From Streptomyces novaecaesareae (lineage in GTDB: Bacteria > Actinomycetota > Actinomycetes > Streptomycetales > Streptomycetaceae), in NCBI RefSeq assembly GCF_000716875.1, contig NZ_JNWQ01000023.1, forward strand, positions 1 to 64,000: 64,000 nt of DNA, in the 5' to 3' direction. Position numbers and translations under genes: made by a program. The first letter of the stretch is position 1; each line of letters begins with the position of its first letter. Shown piece by piece: positions 35,996 through 44,248 of the stretch. Under the pieces are notes generated by a model. The model was given only the letters and a program-made list of their open reading frames with translations. It was not told where the DNA came from and ran no database searches.

Positions 35996-37843
35996 TTGAC
36001 CCAGGACGTCCAGTTCAGCGCGGAGGCCAACCCCTTCGCGGCAGCCGAGCAGGTCTGCGCGACCCTCGGCACGCTCACCGACGCCCTCTTCGACGAGCAC
36101 ACCTCGCGCCACCCGGCGGCCTCGCTGAGCGCCCCACGCCTGGCCGGGCACCCCGCCGCCGAGGCGCTGTTCGGCCTGCCGCTCGCCCCCAACGGACCGG
36201 TGCACACCGCGCTCGACCGGCTCGGCACGGTGATCACCGCCGGGACCGCCCGTCCGGGCACCGGCGCGCCGGTCGCCGAACGGGTGATCACCGCCCTGCA
36301 GGCCCGCTACGGCGGCGGAGCGGTGCGCGGCGCCATCGCCGACCGGGGCACCACCTCGGCCGCGCTGTTCCAGCTTCCGGTCACCGGCGAGTTCGCCGAC
36401 GCCAAGCTGCGCCCGCCGTTCGCCCCCGCACTGGCCGCGCTGGCGGCCGGGCAGCAGACCCGGCAGCCGGTCGAACTGCCCACCGGCGCGGGCGCCGAGG
36501 TCCGGCTGGTCGTCCCTACCGGCTTCCACCCGCTGACCTCCCCGGGCGGGCCCCCGGGAGTCTCCGCCCGTACCGTGCCCCCGCTGCGGGCCGACACGGA
36601 CCTGACCGACGCGGACCGGACCGACGGTGCCTCCCCCGCCACCGTGGCCGCGGCCGAAGAGCTGACCGGGCACCTGGCCGAGGTCGCCGAGGAACTGTTC
36701 AGCGCCACCGGCCGCGAACCGCGCCGCGACTTCGCGGTGATCTCCGCCACCCTGGCCGACCTGATCCACGACGCGGGCGTCGTGTACGCGGGCGTCTGCG
36801 CCCTGGAGCTGGACGGCCGTAGCTCGGACGCCGCCCTCGTCGTCTCGCTCGCCCCTCACCCGCTGCCGATCACCGCGCTCGCCACCGAGCTGGCCACCGT
36901 CCGACGGCACGCCGAGGTGTGGACGGTCCTGCTGCCGGCCGGCCCGGCCGCCGTCCTGGTCGAGGGGCGGACCGTCCCGGTGCCCGGGCCACTGGCCGCC
37001 GACGGGCAGCGGCGCTGGGTCGTCACCTCCGCCGTCCAGGCCTTCGTCCCGCTGCCCGACGGCGGAACGGTGCTGTGCGCGCAGCTGTCCACGGCCCGGC
37101 CGGAGGACTGGGAGCTGTACACCGAGGCCTTCGCGGAGCTGCTGAAGAGCATCCAGTTCGGCTGGGACGGCGAGCCCGCCCCGGTGGTGCCCGCCCCGGC
37201 GCCGGCTCCGGCTTTCACGACCGCTCCCGCCCCCGTCGAAGCGGACGCCGAGAAGGGCGCCGTGAAGGAGGCGGAGCGGGAGGCGAAGGACGAGGCGGAG
37301 GAGGAGCCGGACGAGGTACCGGTGCACCTGCGCGGTACCCCGGTACGGGTGCCGCCTGCGGACTTCAACCCGTTCGCCCCGGTCTCCGAGCAGCCCGCCG
37401 TCGAGGCCGCGGCGGCCGAGGAGCAGTCGCCGCACAAGGGCACGCCGGTCATGGTCCCGCCGCCGGACTTCAACCCCTTCGCCATGCCGGACCTCCCGTC
37501 CACGCCGGCCGAGCAGCCGAGCACGGCGCCCGCGGCCGCCGACCCGTTCGGCACCACGGTCTCGGCCGAGCAGAAGAACGACCCGTTCGGCACCACCGTC
37601 ACCCCACAGGGCCCGGCCGTCCCCCCGCCGCCCTCGACCCCGCCCGTCATCCCGGCACCGGCACCGGCCGCCGCGACGGAGACCGCGGGCGAGCAGGAGT
37701 CGCCGCGCAAGGGCACGCCGGTCATGGTCCCGCCGCCGGACTTCAACCCCTTCGCCATGCCGGAGCTCCCGTCCACGCCGGCCGAGCAGCCGGAGGCCGG
37801 GGCGGAGACGGAGGCGGCACCGGAGCACCGCCCGTTCGGGTAA
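35996..37843 (+). CDS. Unknown protein with C-terminal GTPVxVPPxDFNPF repeats
   Basis: A 615-residue protein that I do not recognise. No signal peptide or membrane segment. Residues 1-400 look globular; the block before the tail (VVTSAVQAFVPLPDGG, then AFAELLKSIQFGW) faintly resembles LpqN-like folds. Residues 400-615 are low-complexity with an acidic/lysine stretch, three copies of (K/R)GTPVxVPPxDFNPFA, and two DPFGTTV units. Two of the long repeats are nearly identical at DNA level (37436-37519 and 37709-37792, 91 codons apart), a recent duplication. The start is TTG at 35996 behind a G-rich run. It may be a scaffold with binding motifs; this is inference only. Confidence 0.75.
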   Translation: MTQDVQFSAEANPFAAAEQVCATLGTLTDALFDEHTSRHPAASLSAPRLAGHPAAEALFGLPLAPNGPVHTALDRLGTVITAGTARPGTGAPVAERVITALQARYGGGAVRGAIADRGTTSAALFQLPVTGEFADAKLRPPFAPALAALAAGQQTRQPVELPTGAGAEVRLVVPTGFHPLTSPGGPPGVSARTVPPLRADTDLTDADRTDGASPATVAAAEELTGHLAEVAEELFSATGREPRRDFAVISATLADLIHDAGVVYAGVCALELDGRSSDAALVVSLAPHPLPITALATELATVRRHAEVWTVLLPAGPAAVLVEGRTVPVPGPLAADGQRRWVVTSAVQAFVPLPDGGTVLCAQLSTARPEDWELYTEAFAELLKSIQFGWDGEPAPVVPAPAPAPAFTTAPAPVEADAEKGAVKEAEREAKDEAEEEPDEVPVHLRGTPVRVPPADFNPFAPVSEQPAVEAAAAEEQSPHKGTPVMVPPPDFNPFAMPDLPSTPAEQPSTAPAAADPFGTTVSAEQKNDPFGTTVTPQGPAVPPPPSTPPVIPAPAPAAATETAGEQESPRKGTPVMVPPPDFNPFAMPELPSTPAEQPEAGAETEAAPEHRPFG

Positions 37844-37959
37844 CAGATGACGGCTGACAGGTAACAGATTTCAGATTTCGTTCGCTGAAATCCGTCAGCT
37901 GAAATCTGTCATCTGTTACCTGTCACCCGTCAGCCGTCGACCGCCGGCTGTCACCCGCC
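37841..37959. repeat. Heptad-phased inverted array, copy C
   Basis: The TAA stop of the preceding gene is the first three bases of the first heptad. Left heptads (T-R-ACRGN) run to 37868. Two turn heptads, TTTCAGA and TTTCGTT, follow. About eleven right-hand heptads of NNCYGTC/CGCTGAA type run to 37959. Perfect inverted pairs are 37856-37869 with 37911-37924 (14 bp) and 37864-37874 with 37899-37909 (11 bp), so alternative slipped hairpins are possible. Confidence 0.87.
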
Positions 37960-38115
37960 ACGCGACCGCGCCGCGACCGCCAGTGCGATGGCGGTCTGGG
38001 GGTTTCCGCTCTCAGTCACCGGCCGTTACCGTCCGCCCGACCCTCAACTGCCCCCGGGGAGAGGCCCGATGGGGCGATCACCGCCAACCACCCGGCACGA
38101 CGGCCGAGTTCACCC

Positions 38116-38826
38116 TCAGCCCGCGCGTCGCGCCAGGTGCACCACGTCCGGCACCCCGCGCGACACCGGGATCTCGTGCGTCACCACATCCGAGAACCCC
38201 GCCGCCCGCAGCGCCTCCTCGAAGGCCGACGACGGCTGCGCGCTCCACACCGCCAGCACGCCGCCCGGCCGCAGCCGGTGCCAGAGCACCGCGAGCCCGT
38301 CCGCGCCGTACAGCCCGTTGTTGGAGTCGGTGACCGTCCAGTCCGGCCCGTTGTCGATGTCCAGGCACAGCGCGTCGTAGCGCTCGCCGTCCGCCGCCGC
38401 GAGGTACTCCAGCAGGTCGGTGTGGAGCACCGCGACCCGCTCGTCGTCGAGCGCACCGCCCGAGAAGGCGCCGAGCGGGCCGTTCCGGTGCCAGTCGATG
38501 ATCGCGGTCTCCCGCTCGACGATGGCGATCCGCCCCCAGCACGACTCGGCCACCGCGTACGCCAGCGAGAAGCCGACCCCGAGGCCGCCGATCAGCACCG
38601 ACGGCCGGTCGACCCGCCCGCCGGTGCGGTTCAGCTCGTCCAGCGCCGCCTGGATCAGCAGCCGCTCCGAGCGTCCGTCGGCGGTGTCCATGAGGAAGCA
38701 GCCGTTGGCGATGATCTCGAAGTGCCGACCGCGCTGTCGCAGCACCACCTCGCCGAACGGTCCTTCCCGTCGGTCGAGCGTGACGACGGCCTCGTGGCCG
38801 TCCCGCTCGGGCAGTGCGGTGGTCAT
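38116..38826 (-). CDS. Spermidine-synthase-like methyltransferase-fold protein
   Basis: A 236-residue protein of the spermidine/spermine synthase superfamily. Visible are the nucleotide-binding turn IGGLGVGFSLAYAV (residues 77-91), the acidic strand IAIVERE, and LCLDIDNGPDW in place of the usual catalytic DxxD. Many streptomycete members have no proven polyamine role. The ATG at 38826 has AGGAGG. A decamer repeat lies just upstream. Confidence 0.83.
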   Translation of the reverse strand: MTTALPERDGHEAVVTLDRREGPFGEVVLRQRGRHFEIIANGCFLMDTADGRSERLLIQAALDELNRTGGRVDRPSVLIGGLGVGFSLAYAVAESCWGRIAIVERETAIIDWHRNGPLGAFSGGALDDERVAVLHTDLLEYLAAADGERYDALCLDIDNGPDWTVTDSNNGLYGADGLAVLWHRLRPGGVLAVWSAQPSSAFEEALRAAGFSDVVTHEIPVSRGVPDVVHLARRAG

Positions 38827-38842
38827 CCGTCCTCCTGGCGGA

Positions 38843-38912
38843 CTCGGGCGAACTCAGGCGAACCCGCGTGAGCTCGAACGAACTCTGGCGAACTCCGGCG
38901 AACCCGCCTGCC
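38843..38912. repeat. 10-base degenerate tandem repeat, seven units
   Basis: Units of consensus CTCNGGCGAA in an exact 10-base register, the third and seventh being diverged (CCCGCGTGAG, CCCGCCTGCC). It lies directly upstream of the spermidine-synthase-like gene. Ten bases is about one helical turn, so all units face the same side of the DNA. Confidence 0.8.
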
Positions 38913-38994
38913 GAACCGCCCCGGTACGAGCACCGGACCGTCCCGGTGCGGACGAGTACCCGCCCGACAATAGCCGAGTCCGCACCCGCTCCCG

Positions 38995-40104
38995 TCAGGT
39001 CGTGATCAGCACCCCGGCGTAGGAGGCGCCCGCGACGACCACCCAGGAGCCGAGCCCGAGCAGGGCGATCCGCCCGCCGGTCCGGATCATGGTCGGCAGG
39101 TGCACCGCGCTGCCGAGTCCGAACAACGCGGCGGCCAGCAGGAGTTCCTGGGCGTCCCCGGCCAGGCCGAGCGCCCGCTCGGGCAGCACGCCGGTGGTCC
39201 GCAGGACGATCATCGCGAGGAACCCCGCGACGAACAGCGGCACGATCGTCGGCCGGCTGCCGGCCTTCACCGAATTCTCGGCCCCACCCGAGCCCCCACC
39301 CGAGCCCGCAGCCGCCCCCCGCAGGTTCCGCCGCACCACGACGGCCACCCCCGCGACCAGCGGCGCCAGCAGCACCACGCGCATCAGCTTGACCAGCACC
39401 GCCTCGCGCAGCGCCCCCACCCCGCCGGTCTGCGCGGTGGCGACGACCTGCCCGACGTCGTGCACGCTCGCGCCGACCCAGCGCCCGAACTCCACCTCGC
39501 CGAGCCCGAGCGGCTGCTGGAGCAGTGGCAGGACGGCGATCGCCAGCGTCCCGCACAGGGTGACCAGCGCCACCGAGGCCGCGACGTCCTCCTCCTCGCT
39601 GCCCGCCGCCTGGCTGACCGCGCCGATCGCCGAGGCGCCGCAGATCGAGTACCCGGTGGCGACCAGCAGCGGCTGGTCCCCGGGCAGGCCGAGCCTCCGG
39701 CCCAGCCAGAGCGTCCCCGCGAAGGTGGCGGCGACCACCGCGAGCACCATGGCGACGGTGGCCCAGCCGAGGCCGAGCACGTCGTCCAGGCTGAGCTTGA
39801 GCCCGAGCAGGACGATCCCGAGCCGCATCAGCCGCTTCCCGGCCGTGGAGAGCCCCGACCGGGCGACCCCGCGGACCACCGGCCGCAGTCCCGGCAGGTG
39901 GGCCGCGGCCATACCGAGCACGACGGCGGCGGTGAGCTTGGGCACCGCCGGCACCACCGCGTGGACGCCGACGGCGGCGGCCACCCCGAGGGCCGCGAGC
40001 AGCAGCCCCGGGGCGTCGCCGCGCATCGGGGGCAGTGAGCGGGTACGGAGCGGGCGGGTTCGGGCGGCGCGCTGCTTGAGGGTGAGTGCCACGCCGCCGC
40101 TCAC
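38995..40104 (-). CDS. YeiH/UPF0324 family putative sulfur-oxyanion exporter
   Basis: A 369-residue membrane protein with about ten segments and the family signatures SICGASAIGAVSQAAGS and GASVHDVGQVVATAQ. Annotated elsewhere as putative sulfate exporter; the real substrate is unproven. The GTG at 40104 overlaps the cysteine dioxygenase stop by 4 bases (GTGA). The pairing suggests that it expels sulfite or sulfate formed from cysteine sulfinate (inference). Confidence 0.88.
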   Translation of the reverse strand: MSGGVALTLKQRAARTRPLRTRSLPPMRGDAPGLLLAALGVAAAVGVHAVVPAVPKLTAAVVLGMAAAHLPGLRPVVRGVARSGLSTAGKRLMRLGIVLLGLKLSLDDVLGLGWATVAMVLAVVAATFAGTLWLGRRLGLPGDQPLLVATGYSICGASAIGAVSQAAGSEEEDVAASVALVTLCGTLAIAVLPLLQQPLGLGEVEFGRWVGASVHDVGQVVATAQTGGVGALREAVLVKLMRVVLLAPLVAGVAVVVRRNLRGAAAGSGGGSGGAENSVKAGSRPTIVPLFVAGFLAMIVLRTTGVLPERALGLAGDAQELLLAAALFGLGSAVHLPTMIRTGGRIALLGLGSWVVVAGASYAGVLITT

Positions 40105-40694
40105 TGCTCCTGGTCGGCGGGGAGCCGGTAGACCCGCCGGATGCTGGTGCCGAGCCGCGAGACGTCCGCGCCGTACACGTGGATGGAGATGGCCGTGCTG
40201 CTACAGGCGTTGCGCACCAGGTGGATGTCGCCGGGCGGGGCGAAGGCGGCGACGGTGCCGGCCGGGCCGGCCACGTGCTCGGTCTCGACCAGCCGGGCGG
40301 TGCGGCCGTCGGAGACCAGCCGGTAGCGGGTCTCGCTCTCCTGGCCCCGGTGGACGCCGGCCACGCACCAGGACACGTGGTCATGGATCGGGGTCTGCTG
40401 CCCGGGCAGCCAGACCAGGGCGACGACGGAGAAGCTGCCGTCCTCCTCGGCGTGCAGGACGTGCTGGCGGTAGCGCTGCGGGTCGCCCTCGCACTGGGCG
40501 GGGGTGAGCAGCGCGTCGGGCCCGTCCTGGTCGGCGAGGAGGTGCGGGGCGAGGCGCTCGCCGACCAGGTAGGCGGTGAGCTCCGGGGGCAGTCCGCGGT
40601 CCACGACGGCGCGGATCTCACTGATCAGCGCCGCCATCCGCTCGGTGAGCCGGTCGGTGAGCCGGTCGGTGCCGACTGTGGCTGGGGGTGTCAT
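40101..40694 (-). CDS. Cysteine dioxygenase family protein
   Basis: A 197-residue cupin enzyme. Iron ligands are His104 and His106 (TPIHDH) and His158 (GDIHLV), as in cysteine dioxygenase, which oxidises cysteine to cysteine sulfinate. Related bacterial enzymes use 3-mercaptopropionate or cysteamine, so the substrate is not certain. The N-terminus carries a small in-frame repeat (TDRLTDRLTERM). It is translationally coupled to the YeiH gene and preceded by a LysR gene on the same strand. Confidence 0.9.
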   Translation of the reverse strand: MTPPATVGTDRLTDRLTERMAALISEIRAVVDRGLPPELTAYLVGERLAPHLLADQDGPDALLTPAQCEGDPQRYRQHVLHAEEDGSFSVVALVWLPGQQTPIHDHVSWCVAGVHRGQESETRYRLVSDGRTARLVETEHVAGPAGTVAAFAPPGDIHLVRNACSSTAISIHVYGADVSRLGTSIRRVYRLPADQEQ

Positions 40695-40703
40695 GCCAGC
40701 AGG

Positions 40704-40721
40704 TTCGGACCTACGGACCTA
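40704..40721. promoter_or_regulatory. Candidate LysR site upstream of cysteine dioxygenase
   Basis: CGGACCTA occurs twice in tandem (40706-40713 and 40714-40721). The longer form TTCGGACCTA at 40704-40713 recurs exactly at 41743-41752 upstream of the LysR gene. Confidence 0.5.
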
Positions 40722-40770
40722 TCACGTCCAAGGAGGGTTCGTAAGCGATACCCCTACCCCGACTTATGGA

Positions 40771-41685
40771 TCAGCAGCCCACCCGGCTCGCCGCCGCCTG
40801 CCGCAGGTGGTCCAGCACCAGTCCGGTGGCCGGGATGCGGCGGTGCTCGCGCAGCACGTACGCGCTCACCTGCCGCCGCAGGTGCGGCTCGACGGCCCGC
40901 CCGGTGACCTTGCGGTGGCACATGAAGGAGAGCACCAGCGCGGGCATGAGGGCGATCCCGACCCCGGCGGCGACGAGGGACTGCACCGCGAGGTTGTCGT
41001 CGGTGGAGAAGACGATGTCCGGCGCGAAGCCCTCCTCCGCGCACACGTGCAGCAGGTTGGCCCGACATCGCGGGCAGCCGGCGATCCAGCGCTCGCCGTC
41101 GAGGTCGGCGAGCCGTACGGCGTGCCGGCGGCCGAGCGGGTGCCCGACCGGCAGCAGCACCGTGAGCAGGTCCTCCATCAGCGGGATCTCGTCCAGCCCG
41201 TCCGGCACCTCGGTGGCCGCGCCCGGGTAGCGGAAGGCCAGGGCGATGTCGCACTCCCCGCGCAGCAGCCGCTGGACGGAGTCCGGCGGCTCGGCCTCCA
41301 GCAGCTCGACGCGTACGCCGGGGTGCTCGGCGAGCAGCCGGGCCATCGCCTCGGGTATCAGGGTGGCGTTGGCGCTGGGGAAGGCGCAGACCCGCACCCG
41401 CCCGGCGCGCAGCCGGGCGAGCGCGGCGAGCTGCTGCTGGGCGGCGGACATGCTGCCGAGGATGACCTCGGCGTGCCGGGAGAGCGCCTCGCCCGCCTCG
41501 GTGAGCCGCAGCCCGCGCCCGGCGCGGGTGAACAGCGGGACGCCGACGGTGCGTTCGAGGGCCTTCATCTGCTGGGTGATGGCGGGCTGGGTGTAGCCGA
41601 GTTCGCGGGCGGCGGCCGAGTACGAACCGGCCCGCACGACCTCGTGGAAGGTCCTGATGTGTCGCGAGTCGAACACCGGCTCCAT
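40771..41685 (-). CDS. LysR family transcriptional regulator
   Basis: A 304-residue regulator. The N-terminal helix-turn-helix (TFHEVVRAGSYSAAARELGYTQPAITQQMKALE) is followed by a LysR substrate domain. The ATG at 41685 has GGAGGGG directly upstream. It lies 76 bases ahead of the cysteine dioxygenase-YeiH pair on the same strand, and shares a TTCGGACCTA motif with that promoter region, so it probably controls the pair and itself. The domain contains paired cysteines (CPRCRAN), possibly sensing a thiol (speculative). Confidence 0.9.
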   Translation of the reverse strand: MEPVFDSRHIRTFHEVVRAGSYSAAARELGYTQPAITQQMKALERTVGVPLFTRAGRGLRLTEAGEALSRHAEVILGSMSAAQQQLAALARLRAGRVRVCAFPSANATLIPEAMARLLAEHPGVRVELLEAEPPDSVQRLLRGECDIALAFRYPGAATEVPDGLDEIPLMEDLLTVLLPVGHPLGRRHAVRLADLDGERWIAGCPRCRANLLHVCAEEGFAPDIVFSTDDNLAVQSLVAAGVGIALMPALVLSFMCHRKVTGRAVEPHLRRQVSAYVLREHRRIPATGLVLDHLRQAAASRVGC

Positions 41686-41742
41686 GGCCCCTCCGCCCAT
41701 CGTCCGTCGCCTGCCCCGCAATCATAAGAGGAATTTGGAGCC

Positions 41743-41752
41743 TTCGGACCTA
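41743..41752. promoter_or_regulatory. Candidate LysR autoregulatory site
   Basis: TTCGGACCTA, the same 10-mer as upstream of cysteine dioxygenase, 58 bases ahead of the LysR start, followed by the variant CGGACACCTA at 41759-41768. Confidence 0.5.
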
Positions 41753-41792
41753 ACCCCACGGACACCTATGGTTAAGGATCGAACCATCCTTC

Positions 41793-42662
41793 TCACTGCT
41801 GAGCCGACGGCGGCAGCCCCATCGCCACCCCGGCCTCGACCACCGGCGCCCCGCCCCGCATGCTCGGGCTGCGCCGGCTGCGCTTCTCGACGAAGCGGGC
41901 GAGCCAGGAGAGCAGCAGGCACATGCCGATGTAGATCGGCGCGATCACGATCACGACCGGGATGAACGGCAGGTCGTAGTCCAGGTTGGTGGCGATCAGC
42001 TTGCCCGCGTGCAGGAACTCCTCGTAGGTGATCAGGAAGCCCAGCGAGGTGTCCTTGAGCGCGACCACCAGCTGGCTGATGATGGCCGGCAGCATCGCCC
42101 GGTTGGCCTGCGGCACGAGCACGTACGTCATCACCTGGGTCTTGCGCATGCCCAGCGCGTACGCCGCCTCCCGCTGCCCCTTGGGCACCGCGAGCACGCC
42201 GGCCCGGAACACCTCGGCCAGCACCGAGCCGTTGTAGAGCACCAGTCCGGCCACCAGCGCCCAGAGCGGCTGCACCTTGAGCGCGACGAACACGAAGAAG
42301 ATCATCACCAGCAGCGGCATGGCTCGGAAGAACTCGACCACCAGCGTGGAGAACCAGCGCACCACCCGATGGTCGGACAGCCGCCCGGCCGCGAACAGCG
42401 CGCCGAAGGGCAGCGCGAACAGCACCGTCCAGCCGAAGGCCTGCAGGGTGTTGCCGAGCCCGCGCAGCAGCAGGTCCTGTACGCCCCGGTACTCGAAGGG
42501 CTCCCACTTGGCGTAGGTGAACTGGTGGGTGTGGAACAGCATGTAGACGATCCAGGCGATCACGCCCGCGATCACCAGCAGCGCGATCCCGCCGTACAGC
42601 CGGTGGCGGGCGAGCGCCTTCGGGCCGGGGATGTCGTACAGCGCCGAGGATTCAACGGTCAT
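41793..42662 (-). CDS. gluD: Glutamate-type ABC transporter permease (GluD-like)
   Basis: A 289-residue permease with EAA loop EAAYALGMRKTQVMTYVLVPQ and five to six membrane segments. The N-terminus is extended by about 60 residues with an extra segment, as in GluD. The ATG at 42662 overlaps the gluC stop by 4 bases. Last gene of the operon. Confidence 0.88.
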   Translation of the reverse strand: MTVESSALYDIPGPKALARHRLYGGIALLVIAGVIAWIVYMLFHTHQFTYAKWEPFEYRGVQDLLLRGLGNTLQAFGWTVLFALPFGALFAAGRLSDHRVVRWFSTLVVEFFRAMPLLVMIFFVFVALKVQPLWALVAGLVLYNGSVLAEVFRAGVLAVPKGQREAAYALGMRKTQVMTYVLVPQANRAMLPAIISQLVVALKDTSLGFLITYEEFLHAGKLIATNLDYDLPFIPVVIVIAPIYIGMCLLLSWLARFVEKRSRRSPSMRGGAPVVEAGVAMGLPPSAQQ

Positions 42663-43303
42663 CGGGACACCGCCACTCGTCGTTCCAGCAGGTTGAAGAC
42701 GGCGCTGATGGCCAGGGTGATGATCAGGTAGCCGACGGCGATCCAGACGAAGGTCCAGACGATGCTGTAGCCCAGCTCGTTGATGGTCCGGTAGGTGCCC
42801 AGCAGTTCGGTGACGCTGAACGAGCCGGCGATCGCCGTGTTCTTCGCCAGCGCGATCATCACACTGCCGATCGGCGCCACCACCGAGCGGTACGCCTGCG
42901 GCAGCACCACCAGGCTCATCGTCTGCCCGAAGTTCATGCCGAGGCTGCGGGCCGCCTCGCCCTGCCCGGTCGGCACGGTGTTGACGCCCGAGCGCATCGC
43001 CTCGCAGACGAAGGCCGAGGTGTAGCAGCCGAGCGCGAGCACGGCGAAGGTGTAGAAGGGCAGGGTGATGTCGAACCGGGGCAGGCCCAGCACCACGATG
43101 AAGAACAGCAGGGTCAGCGGCGTGTTGCGCAGCACCGTCACCCATGCCGTCCCGAACACCCGCAGCGGTCTGATCGGCGAGACCCGGAAGCTCGCGATCA
43201 GCACCCCCAGCACCAGCGACAGCACGGCGCTCACCGCGAACAGCGAGAGCGTGCCGAGGAAGCCGTCCCAGTAGGTCGACCAGTTGTCGGTCAGCGTTTT
43301 CAC
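42659..43303 (-). CDS. gluC: Glutamate-type ABC transporter permease (GluC-like)
   Basis: A 214-residue permease with EAA loop EAARSLGMNFGQTMSLVVLPQ. It starts at 43303, 12 bases after the gluB stop, and overlaps gluD by 4 bases. It forms the membrane channel with GluD. Confidence 0.9.
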   Translation of the reverse strand: MKTLTDNWSTYWDGFLGTLSLFAVSAVLSLVLGVLIASFRVSPIRPLRVFGTAWVTVLRNTPLTLLFFIVVLGLPRFDITLPFYTFAVLALGCYTSAFVCEAMRSGVNTVPTGQGEAARSLGMNFGQTMSLVVLPQAYRSVVAPIGSVMIALAKNTAIAGSFSVTELLGTYRTINELGYSIVWTFVWIAVGYLIITLAISAVFNLLERRVAVSR

Positions 43304-43315
43304 GGCGCGGCCCTC

Positions 43316-44239
43316 TCAGTACCGGTCGATCTGCGGCGGGTTCGGCGCGGTTTCCCCGGAGAGCCCGAGGGTCGCCTCGAAGGCCTTCTTCCAGTCGCCG
43401 TTCTGCTCGTGCTGCTGCAGCGCGTCGTCCAGCGCCAGGCGCAGCACGGTGTCGTTCTTCGGCACCCCGATCCCGTACGGCTCGGTCGAGAACAGCGGGC
43501 CGACCACCTTGAGCTCGTCCGGCACCTTGGCCGCGTAGCCGAGCAGGATCGCGTTGTCCGTGGTCACCGCGTCGACCTGGTTGGTGATCAGGTTGTCCAC
43601 GCAGGCCGAGTAGGTGTCGTAGCCGATCAGCTTGGCCTTCGGGTACTTCGACTGGATGCGCTGGTACGGCGTGGAGCCGGCCGCCGAACAGACCTTCTTC
43701 CCGTTCAGGTCCTGCGGGCCGTGGATGCTGTTGTCGTTCTTTCGCACCAGCAGCGACTGCCCGGCGACGAAGTACGGCCCGGCGAAGCCGACCAGCTTCT
43801 TCCGGTTGTCGTTGATGGTGTAGGTGCCGACGTAGTAGTCCACCTGGCCGTTCTGCAGCGCGGTCTCGCGGTTCGCCGAGGCGATCGTCTTGAACTGGAT
43901 CTTGTTCGGCGGGAAGCCGAGGGAGGCGCCGACCATCTTGGCGATCTCGATGTCGAAGCCGGAGTACTCGCCGGTGGCCGGGTTCTTCTGGCCCAGGTAC
44001 GGCTGGTCCTCCTTGGCACCGACCACCAGATGGCCCCGGCTGCGGGCGGCGTCCAGGGTCGGCGAGCCGGTGATCGACGAGGCGTCCTGCACCTGGTAGC
44101 TGGGCAGCGCGCTGGGCTGCGGGCCCTTCGGCGGCGGGGTGCCGGCCTTGCCGCAGCCCGTCGCCAGCGCGGCGAGCAGCAGGGCGGCGGCGAGCACGCG
44201 CGTCCCCGCCCGCGCGCCGGGCGTCGTCTCACGGTTCAC
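43316..44239 (-). CDS. gluB: Glutamate-type ABC transporter binding lipoprotein (GluB-like)
   Basis: A 307-residue family-3 solute-binding lipoprotein. The signal ends in ALATGC, a slightly unusual lipobox with Ala at -3. Typical blocks are GHLVVGAKEDQPYLG, YSGFDIEIAKMVGASLGF, and DYYVGTYTINDNRKKLVGFAGPY. The GTG at 44239 is preceded by GAGG overlapping the gluA stop. Order and sequence match the gluABCD glutamate importer of actinobacteria. Confidence 0.9.
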   Translation of the reverse strand: MNRETTPGARAGTRVLAAALLLAALATGCGKAGTPPPKGPQPSALPSYQVQDASSITGSPTLDAARSRGHLVVGAKEDQPYLGQKNPATGEYSGFDIEIAKMVGASLGFPPNKIQFKTIASANRETALQNGQVDYYVGTYTINDNRKKLVGFAGPYFVAGQSLLVRKNDNSIHGPQDLNGKKVCSAAGSTPYQRIQSKYPKAKLIGYDTYSACVDNLITNQVDAVTTDNAILLGYAAKVPDELKVVGPLFSTEPYGIGVPKNDTVLRLALDDALQQHEQNGDWKKAFEATLGLSGETAPNPPQIDRY

Positions 44240-44248
44240 GGCGCCGCC

